From assembly GCF_004295345.1 (NCBI RefSeq), contig NZ_CP036200.1:2490001-2554000 (forward strand): a stretch of DNA of 64,000 nucleotides. The letters run 5' to 3'. Positions 17,753-26,787 of the stretch are shown here, piece by piece. Every line of letters begins with the position of its first letter. Position 1 is the first letter of the stretch. The position numbers were made by a program, and so were the translations under genes. The DNA comes from Shewanella maritima (GTDB lineage: Bacteria > Pseudomonadota > Gammaproteobacteria > Enterobacterales > Shewanellaceae). The notes beneath the pieces were generated by a model. It was not told the DNA's origin. It saw nothing but the letters and a program-made list of their open reading frames with translations, and did no database searches.

Positions 17753-18979
17753 TTACAGCTGATTAAGAAAGTAAGGAATGATCAAGGCGTTAGCCAAGTC
17801 GATAAAGAAGGCACAAACTAGCGGTACGATAATAAATGCTTGTGCGCTATGGCCGTAGCGTTGTGATACAGCTGCCATATTGGCCATCGCCGTTGGTGTC
17901 GAGCCGAGCGAGATCCCACCAAAACCTGAGCAAATCACTGCTGCATCATAGTTTTTCCCCATTGCTGGAAATACCACGAAAATATTGACCAGAATCGCGA
18001 TAATAAACTGCGCAGCTAAGATTGCGAAAATAGGCCCGGCAAGATCGATGAGTGTCCATAGCTGCATACTCATTAACGACATGGCTAAAAAGGTACCTAG
18101 AGATATATCGGCAATTAAATCGACTGCGGCAGTGCGCGTTGGCCATGCCGTACCTGTGAGTCTTGGATAGGTTTTCGGTACTAGGTTGGTGATAACAATA
18201 CCGGCAAATAAACAGGTAACAAACAGCGGTAAATCTAGTCCCAACTCACTAACTAGCTCATTTAAAAAGAATCCCAAAATCACACAGATGTGAATGGCCA
18301 GTAGTGCGTCGAGAAAATCAAATGACGTCATTCGTACCGGCGTTTCCGTTTCTTTACCTTTCGTTTCAGCAATATCTGTTTGAGGTGTTGGAGCGAGTTG
18401 GTGCTTGTTGATCAAGTATTTGGCAATAGGTCCACCCATCAAGCTGGCTAGAATGAGTCCGAAGGTTGCACTGGCGATACCAATTTCCATGGCGGTTGTC
18501 AGTCCAAACTGTTCTTGAATTTTAGGTGCCCAGGCGATGGCTGTACCATGTCCGCCAATGAGCGATACGCTACCGCCTAACATGCCGACTACGCTCTCTT
18601 GACCAAAAGCGGCGGCCACACTGATACCAGTGAGATTTTGTAAAATCATATAGCCGATGGTAACAGCAAGTAAGATGATGAGTGGTTTACCGCCTTTGAA
18701 CAGGTCCCCCAGGCTGGCGTTTATGCCGATAGTGGTGAAGAAATAGACCAGTAGTACGTCTCGCGCCATGAGGTCAAAACTGACTTCGACGTTGGCGAGG
18801 GCATAGATAAGGCTAAAAAGCAGCGAAAAAATGATTCCGCCAGATACTGGTTCGGGGATACTGAACTCTTTTAAAAAGCCAATAACCTGATTTAACCTAC
18901 GACCAATAAACAGCACTATGATGCCGATGGTCACGGTGAAGAATGAGTTAAGCTGTAGTACGCCGTCTGTAAATTCCAT
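17753..18979 (-). CDS. gltS: Sodium/glutamate symporter
   Basis: The 408-residue permease of the GltS family has about ten membrane segments in two inverted halves. The two re-entrant-loop signatures are visible: SLIGGHGTAIAW in the first half and CSGFGGISLGSTPTAMANM in the second. It imports glutamate with sodium ions. The gene stands alone, convergent with the FlgP-like gene and divergent from the Dcu carrier; about 290 bases separate the two starts. Confidence 0.93.
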   Translation of the reverse strand: MEFTDGVLQLNSFFTVTIGIIVLFIGRRLNQVIGFLKEFSIPEPVSGGIIFSLLFSLIYALANVEVSFDLMARDVLLVYFFTTIGINASLGDLFKGGKPLIILLAVTIGYMILQNLTGISVAAAFGQESVVGMLGGSVSLIGGHGTAIAWAPKIQEQFGLTTAMEIGIASATFGLILASLMGGPIAKYLINKHQLAPTPQTDIAETKGKETETPVRMTSFDFLDALLAIHICVILGFFLNELVSELGLDLPLFVTCLFAGIVITNLVPKTYPRLTGTAWPTRTAAVDLIADISLGTFLAMSLMSMQLWTLIDLAGPIFAILAAQFIIAILVNIFVVFPAMGKNYDAAVICSGFGGISLGSTPTAMANMAAVSQRYGHSAQAFIIVPLVCAFFIDLANALIIPYFLNQL

Positions 18980-19144
18980 CTATCCCTCAGAACCAGGTTA
19001 CTTAATTAGTTAATGCTCAAGCTAACAGAGTTTATGCCCTTGAGAAAGTGTTGATAACTTTCTGCAAGTCAGCGGTTTATGTAGCTTCTGTGTTATCGGC
19101 TCGAATTGGCTTTTCCGTATGGTGAACCTAACTGCTGAAGTAGT

Positions 19145-19160
19145 TGTGAATTTGATCACG
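19145..19160. promoter_or_regulatory. CRP-like binding site upstream of the C4-dicarboxylate carrier
   Basis: TGTGAATTTGATCACG matches the CRP consensus TGTGA-N6-TCACA in nine of ten positions. It lies about 110 bases before the dcu start. In Shewanella, CRP is a main activator of anaerobic respiration genes, which suits a fumarate carrier. gltS, on the other side, could share it. Confidence 0.6.
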
Positions 19161-19269
19161 AATTTAAGGGTGCACTTTCTATTCACCCTAGAAGCATGAC
19201 ACGTATCACTAATCGCTTTTTTCCCTATGGTATACCTGCACAAAGTTCTGCAAGTCTGACGGGGAGACT

Positions 19270-20586
19270 ATGTTTACGTTACACATGTTATTGCTGCTGT
19301 GCGTCATTTTTATTGGCATTCGCTATGGTGGAATAGCCTTCGGTTTATTAGGTGGTTTAGGGGTTTCGGTACTGGCTTTTGTATTTGGTATTGCGCCAGG
19401 TACGCCGCCAATTGGAGTGATGCTAATCATCCTTGCCGTGGTTGCGGCATCTGCCACACTTGAGGCAACCGGTGGCTTAAAGCTGTTAGTTCGCTTTGCT
19501 GAGAAGCTGCTGCGTAAACACCCTGAGCACATTGTCTTCCTCGGGCCTTTATGTACGTATTCGCTCACTGTGCTGGTGGGTACAGGCCATTCGGTTTATC
19601 CATTACTGCCGGTAATTTACGATGTAGCTTACAAAAAAGGCATTCGCCCTGAACGTCCGCTTGCGATGGCCTCGGTCGCCTCACAAATGGGGATTACTGC
19701 TAGCCCAATTGCGGCCGCAGCCGCTGTGGTGATGGCTACTGCGGTTGATAACAACCTAGATATTGGCCTAGTTGATGTGCTTATGGTGACCATTCCCGCA
19801 ACGCTATCCGGTCTTTTAGTTGCCTGTATTTGGAGCTTAAAGCGCGGTAAAGACTTAGATAAAGACCCTGAGTTTCAAGCACGTTTAGCAGATCCAGAAT
19901 TTAAAGCAGGGCTGGTGGATAAAACCGATGCCATTGAGCAAACCGCTGCAGAGCAGTCGGTTGCTAAAAAAGGGCTAGGTGTGTTCTTGCTGGGTATCTT
20001 GTCGGTAATCGTAGTTGCCATGTTCAGCAAGGAGATTCTGCCTCAAGGCGTGAAAATGTCGGTGGCGATCCAGTTTATGATGCTGTCAGTAGGCGCCATC
20101 ATCTTACTGGCAACCAATGTTAGTCCAAAGAAAATTGCTAGCAGCAATGTATTCACCGCAGGTATGAGCGCAGTGATCATCATCTTTGGTATTGCCTGGA
20201 TGAGCGACACCATTATTAGCCATCACAAGAGCGATTTGGTCGATGCGGTGAAAGACATTGTGGAGGTATACCCGTGGACATTCGCGATTGCCATGTTTGT
20301 GGTATCGGTATTCTTGAAAAGTCAGGCTGCGGTATTAACCATTATGTTGCCACTGGGCTTTAGTCTCGGCATTCCTGCGCCTGTGCTTATTGGTGTGCTG
20401 CCGGCTTGTTACGCTTACTTCTTCTTTCCGTTTTACCCAAGCGATCTCGCTGCAATCAGCTTCGACCGCTCTGGCACAACCCGAATCGGTAAGTATGTGC
20501 TTAACCATAGCTTTTTAATTCCGGGCTTTATTGGAGTGATCACCGCAACGGTTACCGGTTACTTTATTTCAATGGCGGTGAACTAG
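19270..20586 (+). CDS. dcuB: Anaerobic C4-dicarboxylate transporter (DcuA/DcuB family)
   Basis: The 438-residue membrane protein has about eleven hydrophobic segments. Its Dcu-family blocks are readable: GGLGVSVLAFVFGIAPGTPP, GPLCTYSLTVLVGTGHSVYP, ASVASQMGITASPIAAAAA and FFFPFYPSDLAAISFDRSG. It exchanges fumarate for succinate during anaerobic fumarate respiration. An excellent GGGGAG site lies eight bases before the ATG. A CRP-like site lies upstream and a terminator downstream. DcuA and DcuB are hard to tell apart by eye, so the exact paralogue is uncertain. Confidence 0.9.
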   Translation: MFTLHMLLLLCVIFIGIRYGGIAFGLLGGLGVSVLAFVFGIAPGTPPIGVMLIILAVVAASATLEATGGLKLLVRFAEKLLRKHPEHIVFLGPLCTYSLTVLVGTGHSVYPLLPVIYDVAYKKGIRPERPLAMASVASQMGITASPIAAAAAVVMATAVDNNLDIGLVDVLMVTIPATLSGLLVACIWSLKRGKDLDKDPEFQARLADPEFKAGLVDKTDAIEQTAAEQSVAKKGLGVFLLGILSVIVVAMFSKEILPQGVKMSVAIQFMMLSVGAIILLATNVSPKKIASSNVFTAGMSAVIIIFGIAWMSDTIISHHKSDLVDAVKDIVEVYPWTFAIAMFVVSVFLKSQAAVLTIMLPLGFSLGIPAPVLIGVLPACYAYFFFPFYPSDLAAISFDRSGTTRIGKYVLNHSFLIPGFIGVITATVTGYFISMAVN

Positions 20587-20615
20587 GTACAAACTCACGC
20601 AATACTATTAAATTT

Positions 20616-20641
20616 AAAGGCTGCCCAAGGGCAGCTTTTTG
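20616..20641 (+). terminator. Terminator after the Dcu carrier
   Basis: GCTGCCC and GGGCAGC form a 7-base stem with a two-base AA loop, followed by five T residues. It starts about 30 bases after the stop. Confidence 0.85.
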
Positions 20642-20690
20642 CTTTAAAGCGTATTTAGTTGCACAAGATAATTTGCGATTCGTTAATAAC

Positions 20691-20705
20691 TAGGCGGTCG
20701 GTCTA
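20691..20705. promoter_or_regulatory. Operator candidate of the TetR gene
   Basis: TAGGCGGTCGGTCTA is a quasi-palindrome (TAG-x-C-x-G-T-C-x-G-x-CTA). It resembles the TAGACC/GGTCTA boxes bound by NemR/AcuR-type TetR proteins and lies about 80 bases before the TetR gene. Autoregulation is a reasonable inference. Confidence 0.45.
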
Positions 20706-20784
20706 CTTTGTTCTATCATTAGTGTCAGTTTAGTCATATTAAAAGTAAACAAGGACATTAGCTGTGTGAGTGACATAGCTACGG

Positions 20785-21378
20785 ATGAGAGTTATGAAAA
20801 AGTCGTCTACCAGCCGTCAGGTTATTTGCAGTGCCGGAGAGCGTTTGTTTTCGCAGTTTGGTTTAAGCGCTGTGGGTATCAAGGTTATTCTTGATGAAGT
20901 GGGGATCCCCAAAGGGTCGTTTTATCATTACTTCAAAAGCAAAGAAGCCTTTGCTGTGTGTGTGGCTGAGCAATACTTTGAGCAAACACTGGCATCTATT
21001 GAGTTCGATGAGCAGTTAGATTTTAAAGAAAATCTATCGACCATGCTGACGGCCTACCATGGCATGCTGGATGACTTAACCAGCGTGAGCCCGATTAAGG
21101 GCTGCTTGTTGGCGAATTTAATGATTGAAGCCACCGATAATTTCCCAGAGCTCAAAGCCTCGGTTAATAGCCTGTATGAGCGCTGGATTGAGCAGCTTGC
21201 GCAGTTGTTCTATCAGGGACAACAACAAGGCTTTATCGCGAAAGAGCGTGACACTTCATTTATGGCGCATGTGTTTTGGAATCAGTGGCAAGGCGTGGTG
21301 TTGCGCTTAAAGATAGATGGCGACAAGCAAGCTGCTAAGCGCAGTTTGGTGCAAAGCGTGCAGTTAATGACGCGCTAG
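20785..21378 (+). CDS. TetR-family regulator (NemR/AcuR-like)
   Basis: The 197-residue protein has an N-terminal helix-turn-helix (about 10-55; the recognition part reads VGIPKGSFYHYFKSKEAF). Its ligand domain contains PIKGCLLANLMIEATD, a block typical of the NemR/AcuR branch that senses electrophiles or acrylate. No reductase gene lies next to it, so its target is unknown. ATG 20794 is an alternative start. A likely operator lies at 20691. Confidence 0.85.
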   Translation: MRVMKKSSTSRQVICSAGERLFSQFGLSAVGIKVILDEVGIPKGSFYHYFKSKEAFAVCVAEQYFEQTLASIEFDEQLDFKENLSTMLTAYHGMLDDLTSVSPIKGCLLANLMIEATDNFPELKASVNSLYERWIEQLAQLFYQGQQQGFIAKERDTSFMAHVFWNQWQGVVLRLKIDGDKQAAKRSLVQSVQLMTR

Positions 21379-21425
21379 TTTAATGCATCCGCATGAGTCG
21401 TTATTGAAGTTTGAGGTGAGCTTAA

Positions 21426-21923
21426 ATGTGTAGTTTTGCTCGGGTGCTAAACGTCATTGTTGTGGCAGTGCTGCTAACGCTAACTGCATGTAGCTCAGCG
21501 CCGCCACCTCAATCCACCCCTTCATCTCAAACAAGCAAGGTTACTCAAGCTAACTGGAACGAAGCACGCATTCGCGCTTTTTATCAGCAGTGGCAAGGCG
21601 TGCCGTATCGTCTTGGCGGCATGGATAAGCGTGGTACAGATTGCTCTGGTCTGGTGGTATTGGCCTACCAGTCGTTAGTTGGCGGCAGTATACCTCGTAC
21701 TACTGAGCAGCAAACCAGCTTAGGCTATAAGGTAGCCAAGTCGGAATTACAGGCAGGCGATTTAGTGTTTTTTAAAACCTCTTGGCGTGGCAGGCACGTG
21801 GGTATTTACCTTTCAAATAGGCAGTTTTTACATGTATCGAGTAGCCGCGGCGTGATGATTTCGAGTCTTGATAACGTGTATTGGCAGCCAAGATATTGGT
21901 TTGCGTCACGCTTAGTTAATTAG
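21426..21923 (+). CDS. NlpC/P60 family lipoprotein (Spr-like)
   Basis: The 165-residue lipoprotein has the lipobox LTAC (Cys22), a Pro/Ser linker (about 24-40) and an NlpC/P60 domain. The catalytic Cys73 (RGTDCSGLV), His124 (GRHVGIY) and His136 (FLHVSS) are present. Enzymes of this type cut the peptide cross-links of peptidoglycan, as Spr/MepS does in E. coli. The gene follows the TetR gene by 47 bases, but a functional link is doubtful. Confidence 0.9.
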   Translation: MCSFARVLNVIVVAVLLTLTACSSAPPPQSTPSSQTSKVTQANWNEARIRAFYQQWQGVPYRLGGMDKRGTDCSGLVVLAYQSLVGGSIPRTTEQQTSLGYKVAKSELQAGDLVFFKTSWRGRHVGIYLSNRQFLHVSSSRGVMISSLDNVYWQPRYWFASRLVN

Positions 21924-22111
21924 CCTAATGCTGCGCGGCGACTAATCGCCAATCTTGCGTCGAATTGTGCTAGTTTATGGCCACTCTTGAATGCAAAAAG
22001 CTGAATACAAAAAATTGAATACAACAAAGACAGATAAGTTGTCGTCGCTTATGTGAATGAGTGAGTGTTTCAGTGCGCTGAGGCGACAAGTATGAATATG
22101 AGGATAGATTA

Positions 22112-22645
22112 ATGACGAAAGCAAAAATCGGTATTGTTACCGTGAGTGACCGCGCCAGTGCCGGTGTGTATGAAGACATCTCAGGTAAAGCGATTATTGA
22201 TGTGCTAAATGAGTACCTGACCTCTGAGTGGGAGCCGGTTTATAAGGTGATCCCGGATGAGCAAGACGTGATTGAAGCAACGCTTATCGATATGGCAGAT
22301 AACCAAGATTGCTGTTTAGTAGTTACTACCGGTGGTACAGGCCCTGCTAAGCGTGATGTTACCCCAGAAGCAACAGAAGCTGTGTGTGACCGCATGATGC
22401 CTGGCTTTGGTGAGCTAATGCGCGCTGAGTCATTAAAGTTCGTACCAACGGCAATTTTGTCGCGCCAGACTGCAGGTTTACGTGCAGATAGCCTGATTGT
22501 GAATCTGCCAGGTAAGCCAAAGTCTATCCGCGAGTGTCTAGATGCGGTATTCCCAGCGATTCCTTACTGTATCGATCTGATGGAAGGACCTTTCCTGGAA
22601 TGCGACGAGTCAGTTATTAAGCCGTTCCGTCCAAAAGCTAAGTAG
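22112..22645 (+). CDS. mog: Molybdopterin adenylyltransferase MogA
   Basis: The 177-residue protein adenylates molybdopterin before molybdenum insertion. The family motifs are clear: IGIVTVSDRASAGVYED near the N-terminus and TTGGTGPAKRDVTPEA in the middle, then LIVNLPGKPKSIRECLDAVFPAIPYC split over the C-terminal part. It is monocistronic with its own terminator. It supplies cofactor to molybdoenzymes such as the arsenate reductase found further along in this window. Confidence 0.95.
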   Translation: MTKAKIGIVTVSDRASAGVYEDISGKAIIDVLNEYLTSEWEPVYKVIPDEQDVIEATLIDMADNQDCCLVVTTGGTGPAKRDVTPEATEAVCDRMMPGFGELMRAESLKFVPTAILSRQTAGLRADSLIVNLPGKPKSIRECLDAVFPAIPYCIDLMEGPFLECDESVIKPFRPKAK

Positions 22646-22680
22646 CTTTCTGACGCTAAGCGGCTTAGCTGCATGCAAAC

Positions 22681-22717
22681 AAAAGCCGCGCCTGTACATA
22701 TACAGTCGCGGCTTTTT
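22681..22717 (+). terminator. Terminator after mog
   Basis: AAAAGCCGCG and CGCGGCTTTT form a 10-base stem, with an inner CTGTA/TACAG pairing, followed by T residues. Confidence 0.9.
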
Positions 22718-22765
22718 CTATTGCCTTGTTCTTTGAGTAAACGGGGCTAGCTGTTCAAACTTATT

Positions 22766-23041
22766 CTACAAACGATTAATTTGCTGCTTAACCTCAAACC
22801 CTTCATCCGTGACTAACTTCTCTAGCACTTGCACACGCTCTTTTAATGCCTGGTTTTGCGCTTGTAGGTCGGCAACATGACTGCTGAATTGGGCATCTTG
22901 CTTTGATGATGCCTCAGCTGCTTGACCCGCGAGTTTCCCTTTTGGGTACTTGGCTTTCATATAGTATTTAAATAGCTCGGTGGCGGTGGTTCCCATAACT
23001 ATCAATGCCACTAAGGTGATGATTGCGATATCGTTTTCCAT
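22766..23041 (-). CDS. Small PspB-like membrane/coiled-coil protein
   Basis: The 91-residue protein has one N-terminal membrane segment (about 5-22), a basic stretch (KYYMKAKYPKGK) and a C-terminal coiled coil. The tail LQAQNQALKERVQVLEKL resembles the PspB tail RMRERIQALESIL, so a phage-shock-like fold is possible. The frame is open up to 23185, but the ATG at 23041 with a GGAGGAAG site gives the true start. It is the last gene of the leftward hydrolase/ABC operon, 88 bases after the permease. Confidence 0.75.
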   Translation of the reverse strand: MENDIAIITLVALIVMGTTATELFKYYMKAKYPKGKLAGQAAEASSKQDAQFSSHVADLQAQNQALKERVQVLEKLVTDEGFEVKQQINRL

Positions 23042-23129
23042 ACTTCCTCCACTAGCTGCCTTTTGCCTATTTGTGCTCAAAAACATCGGGCAGCGGTTAA
23101 TTACAAGGTGGCGCTTTAGGTGCTGAGCA

Positions 23130-24263
23130 CTACAAGCCAAATACCACCTTTTCGCTTTTAAGTGATTTCTCCATACCAAAGGCAAGACCTAAGGCGATGA
23201 CTAGCGTGGCGACAGTTGATACAACTAACTGGGTCACTGGTAGCGCTTGGCCTTTAATAAATGCCATTAGTGCTTGTTGCTGACCTGATACTGGCAGCCA
23301 TTGCAACATATCGGGCGCGATGTTGTAGCTTGCAGCCATCGACAGCGCGATTGGTACAAACAGCACCATGGTTAGGTATGACTGCGCTTCTTTAAAGGTT
23401 TTTGCCATAAATGACACGAACAGTTGCAGAGTTGCCGCTAGCAGGGCTACTGGCGCACCAATGGCGAACATCAAGCCGATAAAGTCCATCGAGATGTTGA
23501 CGCTAAATCCAAGCTCATGCCAAGGCACAAAGGTGTAGGCGACTTTGGAGATAAGCATGATGAGTATTAACCCCAACATAGCAAAGCAAGTCACGGCAAT
23601 AACCTTACCCCACACTAGCTGGCGGGTGGTGATCGGGTGGCTTAGCAGCAAGGCTAAAGAGTCACGCTCGCGCTCACCGGCACTGGTATCAATGGCAAGG
23701 TTCATCGCCGAGATAAACACCGAATAAATCATGGTGAAAATCGCGATACCCAAAATAAACCCACCTTTAGAGTCGGATGTTGCCTGATCGTACACTGTGA
23801 CTTTAATTGGCGCAGCCACTTGCGGGTTAATACCGCGAGCAATTAAACGCAAGCTGCCCATTTCGAGACTGTATAGCTGTAAGCGCTTTTCCAGGCGACG
23901 AATAGACTGCTGCAATTTCTCGTTTGATTGATCGGCAATGACAAATACTTCAGCAGCTTTGGCCTGCGACATGTCTTTGGCGTAGTCATCACTGATCCGC
24001 AAGGTGATGTCTTTAACATCTTCGCCTTCGCCGTGGGCGATGCCATTGTTGTCGAGGTAGCGCACTAAATCAGGTGCGTTGTCAGCTTTTTCAATGGTGA
24101 TTTTCAGGTCTTCTGGGCTAGATAGCTGACCGATCAGCACCATAAACATGCCGCACATTAATAGCGGCGTACCGATGGCGTAGTATAAACCCGCCATGAC
24201 TGAACGTTTGTCGCGCGCGGCATCAATTAGCTCTTTGCGCACCATAGCAAATATTGTTTTCAT
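23130..24263 (-). CDS. ABC transporter permease (NatB/ABC-2 type)
   Basis: The 377-residue membrane protein has one N-terminal helix (about 28-46), a large external loop (about 50-170) and five or six further helices. This is the topology of NatB-type permeases. The segment GERERDSLALLLSHPITTRQLVWGK, here split over helix ends, is typical of ABC-2 exporters (the GERE-LL pattern). Its start codon overlaps the stop of the ATPase gene. It probably exports sodium, a peptide or a lipid; the substrate is unknown. Confidence 0.88.
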   Translation of the reverse strand: MKTIFAMVRKELIDAARDKRSVMAGLYYAIGTPLLMCGMFMVLIGQLSSPEDLKITIEKADNAPDLVRYLDNNGIAHGEGEDVKDITLRISDDYAKDMSQAKAAEVFVIADQSNEKLQQSIRRLEKRLQLYSLEMGSLRLIARGINPQVAAPIKVTVYDQATSDSKGGFILGIAIFTMIYSVFISAMNLAIDTSAGERERDSLALLLSHPITTRQLVWGKVIAVTCFAMLGLILIMLISKVAYTFVPWHELGFSVNISMDFIGLMFAIGAPVALLAATLQLFVSFMAKTFKEAQSYLTMVLFVPIALSMAASYNIAPDMLQWLPVSGQQQALMAFIKGQALPVTQLVVSTVATLVIALGLAFGMEKSLKSEKVVFGL

Positions 24264-24997
24264 TAGGCTGCAATTCCTTCGTCAGTACCAATGAGAGCGA
24301 TAAAGGCATCTTCTAGTGAGTCTTTACCTGTTTGTTGGCAGAGTTCATCTGGGCTACCAATAGCCACAACCTGACCTTTTGCCATCACGATAACGCGGTC
24401 ACACAGTGCGGCGACTTCTTGCATCACGTGGCTTGAAAACAGCACGCAGTGCCCCTGACTTTTTAGCTCCAGCAAGATGTCACGCAGCAAGCGCGTACTC
24501 ATTACGTCGAGCCCACGGGTTGGCTCATCGAGGATAATGTTGCTTGGCTGATGAACGATTGCCTGAGCAAGCGCGGTTTTCATGCGTTGACCCTGAGAGA
24601 AACCTTTACAGCGGCGGTCGGCAATATCTTCAAGATTAAGCTGCTCAATCACTTTGGCAGTGGCAGCTTTGGCATCTTTGCGCCCCATGCCACTTAGCTC
24701 GGCAAAGTAGCTGATGTACTCTCTTGGCGTTAAACGCTCGTACAGACCAAATGGGTCAGGGAACAAACCAAGTTGTTGCTTTGCGCCAATAGGATCTTTA
24801 GCGACATCAATATCATCAACGCTTGATACGCCAGCATCTGGTTTTAATAGGCCGAAAAGCGTGCGTAAACAGGTGGTTTTGCCGGCACCATTTGGGCCAA
24901 GCAATCCGGTAATTTGACCATTTTCAGCGCTAAAACTTAGGTTATTAAGCGCCTGCACATCGCCAATCTTCTTCGATAAATTCTCTACTTTAATCAT
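24263..24997 (-). CDS. ABC transporter ATP-binding protein (NatA-like)
   Basis: The 244-residue ATPase has Walker A GLLGPNGAGKTT, a variant signature FSQGQRMK, Walker B NIILDEPTRGLD and the switch histidine in LFSSHVMQEV. The first G of the usual LSGGQ is replaced by Q here, which is common in NatA-type proteins. It is translated directly before the permease, and its start lies two bases after the stop of the hydrolase gene, so the three are one transcription unit. Confidence 0.92.
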   Translation of the reverse strand: MIKVENLSKKIGDVQALNNLSFSAENGQITGLLGPNGAGKTTCLRTLFGLLKPDAGVSSVDDIDVAKDPIGAKQQLGLFPDPFGLYERLTPREYISYFAELSGMGRKDAKAATAKVIEQLNLEDIADRRCKGFSQGQRMKTALAQAIVHQPSNIILDEPTRGLDVMSTRLLRDILLELKSQGHCVLFSSHVMQEVAALCDRVIVMAKGQVVAIGSPDELCQQTGKDSLEDAFIALIGTDEGIAA

Positions 24998-24999
24998 GA

Positions 25000-26700
25000 C
25001 TATTCCTTATCAGCGGTGGCAGTAGTTGATGTGCTAGTGTCGCTATCTGTCACCAGCTCGACTCCATTGGCATTAAGATAAAAGCTGCGGCGTACATCTT
25101 TATTAAGGCAGCTGCCATCAATGCTCATTACGTCTGCGGTGTCGACTAGCTCGGCAATGAGGTCGTTGCCACAACTTTGATACGCGACACCATGTGTCGC
25201 ATACGGGGCGATAAAGTGCTGCGCATTGCTTAGCTGCTCAGTAGCCATTGCGCCCCAGTTGGGTGGCGTTGCAGGGTCAATTTCGCCCGATAGCAGTAGT
25301 GTTGGAATGTCGCTGTTAATTGGCGCGCTAAAGCTGTCGTCCATTAACGGCATTTGCCACACATCGCAGGTTTTCTCTAAACCATCAAGCATGCTGCCGC
25401 TCATGTAAGACACCTTGGCATCTTTACGCATTTGCTCAGTCACCCGGTGAATATCTTCGCTACATACCACGCTGGCGTGCATACCCATAGCGATACCTGT
25501 GCTGTCTGCGGTGAGAGCGTAAAGGCCTAAAATTGGTTGGAAGTCATCTTGCTTCGCCTGATGAATCGCGTGTGGCAGCAGTGCGCGGGTTGTTGGCGAA
25601 TACATGGCCATACGAATTGCACCGTTAAATTTGCCGCGAGTCATGAGCAAGGTTTCTGGCGAATTGGTTAGTGGGTCGCGAACTTGCTCCGTGATAGGCG
25701 CGTTGGCAAGCTTGTTGTCAACATCGCGAAAATCTTGCTCAAGATCAGGGAAGGTTTGCTGACATGCCTGATTGTTGCGGCAATCGCTGAATAACAGGTT
25801 CAGGCCGCGTTCAATGGCGCCGCCAATGGCGATTACGCTTTGTTGCATCGGCACTATACCATCAAGGGTGACGGTTTTAAGCGCTTGCGGGTAGTGACGC
25901 ATGTAAAGCTGCGCCATGCGGCTGCCGTAAGAAATGCCATAAAGATGCAGTTGCTGATAGCCAAGGTATTCACGCACTGCTTCAAAGTCTTTTAGTGCGG
26001 TTACGCTATTGTACTGGCTGATATCTGATGGGTTGTTCTTCGCTATCTCATCAATACAGGCTTGGGTCGACTCACCTAAATTCAGCTCATCATCGTTGAA
26101 CGACAAGGTAAACATGGCGTCATCTTGGCATTGAAGCTGGTTTGATTGACCTGTGCCGCGTTGATCAATCAGCAAGATATCGCGCGTTTGACGAACCTTA
26201 GTCAGCATGCGGTCGAACCCAGCTGCGTTTTCAATCGCTGATTGCCCCGGGCCGCCAGCGATAGCAAGTAGCGCCTCATTTGGGTAAGAGTTCTTGATTG
26301 CAGGCAAAATGGCAAAGTGAACATCAATGTGTTTGCCATCTGGCTCGTTTGGATTTTCAGGTACGCTGATCTTGCCGCACTCGAGCTGCTCAGCCAAACC
26401 ATCTAGGTAGCAAGACTGGGTTTTTGCAGTACTCTTTATCGCGCCATTGGCTTTAGTGTCGTCAGCAATCGAAGTTGGTGTATTAGTCGGTGTATTAGTG
26501 GCTTCATTCACCGCCGCGGTCTTTGGCTGAGCTTCATCTTTTGTGTCAGCGCCAGTGCTTACATCAGCCCATAATAGCGAGCTAGTAGCCAACCCCATTG
26601 CTAGCGTCAGCGTCTTTAACCCCTTAGCTACAGCGCGCTTGGGCGTAGTAGTAACAGCTTGTGATGCCGTTGCTTGGGTGAATAACGTCCTGTGGTTCAT
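25000..26700 (-). CDS. Exported alpha/beta hydrolase (tripeptidyl aminopeptidase-like, S33)
   Basis: The 566-residue protein has a long N-terminal segment with a hydrophobic signal (about 29-45, ending SLLWA) and a Thr/Asn-rich linker. The hydrolase domain follows with GGPGQS (149-154), DQRGTGQS and the nucleophile Ser257 in GISYGS. The C-terminal TAP-like domain carries LLSGEIDPATPP and the catalytic histidine in YATHGVAY. Such enzymes release N-terminal peptides from the periplasm side. It is the first gene of the ABC operon and diverges from a GntR gene. Confidence 0.88.
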   Translation of the reverse strand: MNHRTLFTQATASQAVTTTPKRAVAKGLKTLTLAMGLATSSLLWADVSTGADTKDEAQPKTAAVNEATNTPTNTPTSIADDTKANGAIKSTAKTQSCYLDGLAEQLECGKISVPENPNEPDGKHIDVHFAILPAIKNSYPNEALLAIAGGPGQSAIENAAGFDRMLTKVRQTRDILLIDQRGTGQSNQLQCQDDAMFTLSFNDDELNLGESTQACIDEIAKNNPSDISQYNSVTALKDFEAVREYLGYQQLHLYGISYGSRMAQLYMRHYPQALKTVTLDGIVPMQQSVIAIGGAIERGLNLLFSDCRNNQACQQTFPDLEQDFRDVDNKLANAPITEQVRDPLTNSPETLLMTRGKFNGAIRMAMYSPTTRALLPHAIHQAKQDDFQPILGLYALTADSTGIAMGMHASVVCSEDIHRVTEQMRKDAKVSYMSGSMLDGLEKTCDVWQMPLMDDSFSAPINSDIPTLLLSGEIDPATPPNWGAMATEQLSNAQHFIAPYATHGVAYQSCGNDLIAELVDTADVMSIDGSCLNKDVRRSFYLNANGVELVTDSDTSTSTTATADKE

Positions 26701-26741
26701 GGTGCATTTCCTTTTTGCAATTCAGGATGATTATGTTACCT

Positions 26742-26754
26742 TACACTAAGTGTA
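26742..26754. promoter_or_regulatory. Palindrome 1 of the GntR operator region
   Basis: TACACTAAGTGTA is a perfect odd palindrome between the divergent hydrolase operon and the GntR-ABC operon. It is a good operator candidate for the GntR/YtrA-type repressor encoded beside it. Confidence 0.55.
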
Positions 26755-26766
26755 TGGGTGTATCAA

Positions 26767-26778
26767 TGTATTAATACA
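26767..26778. promoter_or_regulatory. Palindrome 2 of the GntR operator region
   Basis: TGTATTAATACA is a perfect 12-base palindrome ending nine bases before the chosen GntR start. It would lie inside the coding region if the upstream GTG at 26758 were used, which supports the ATG at 26788. Confidence 0.5.
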
Positions 26779-26787
26779 GTTAGGCTA

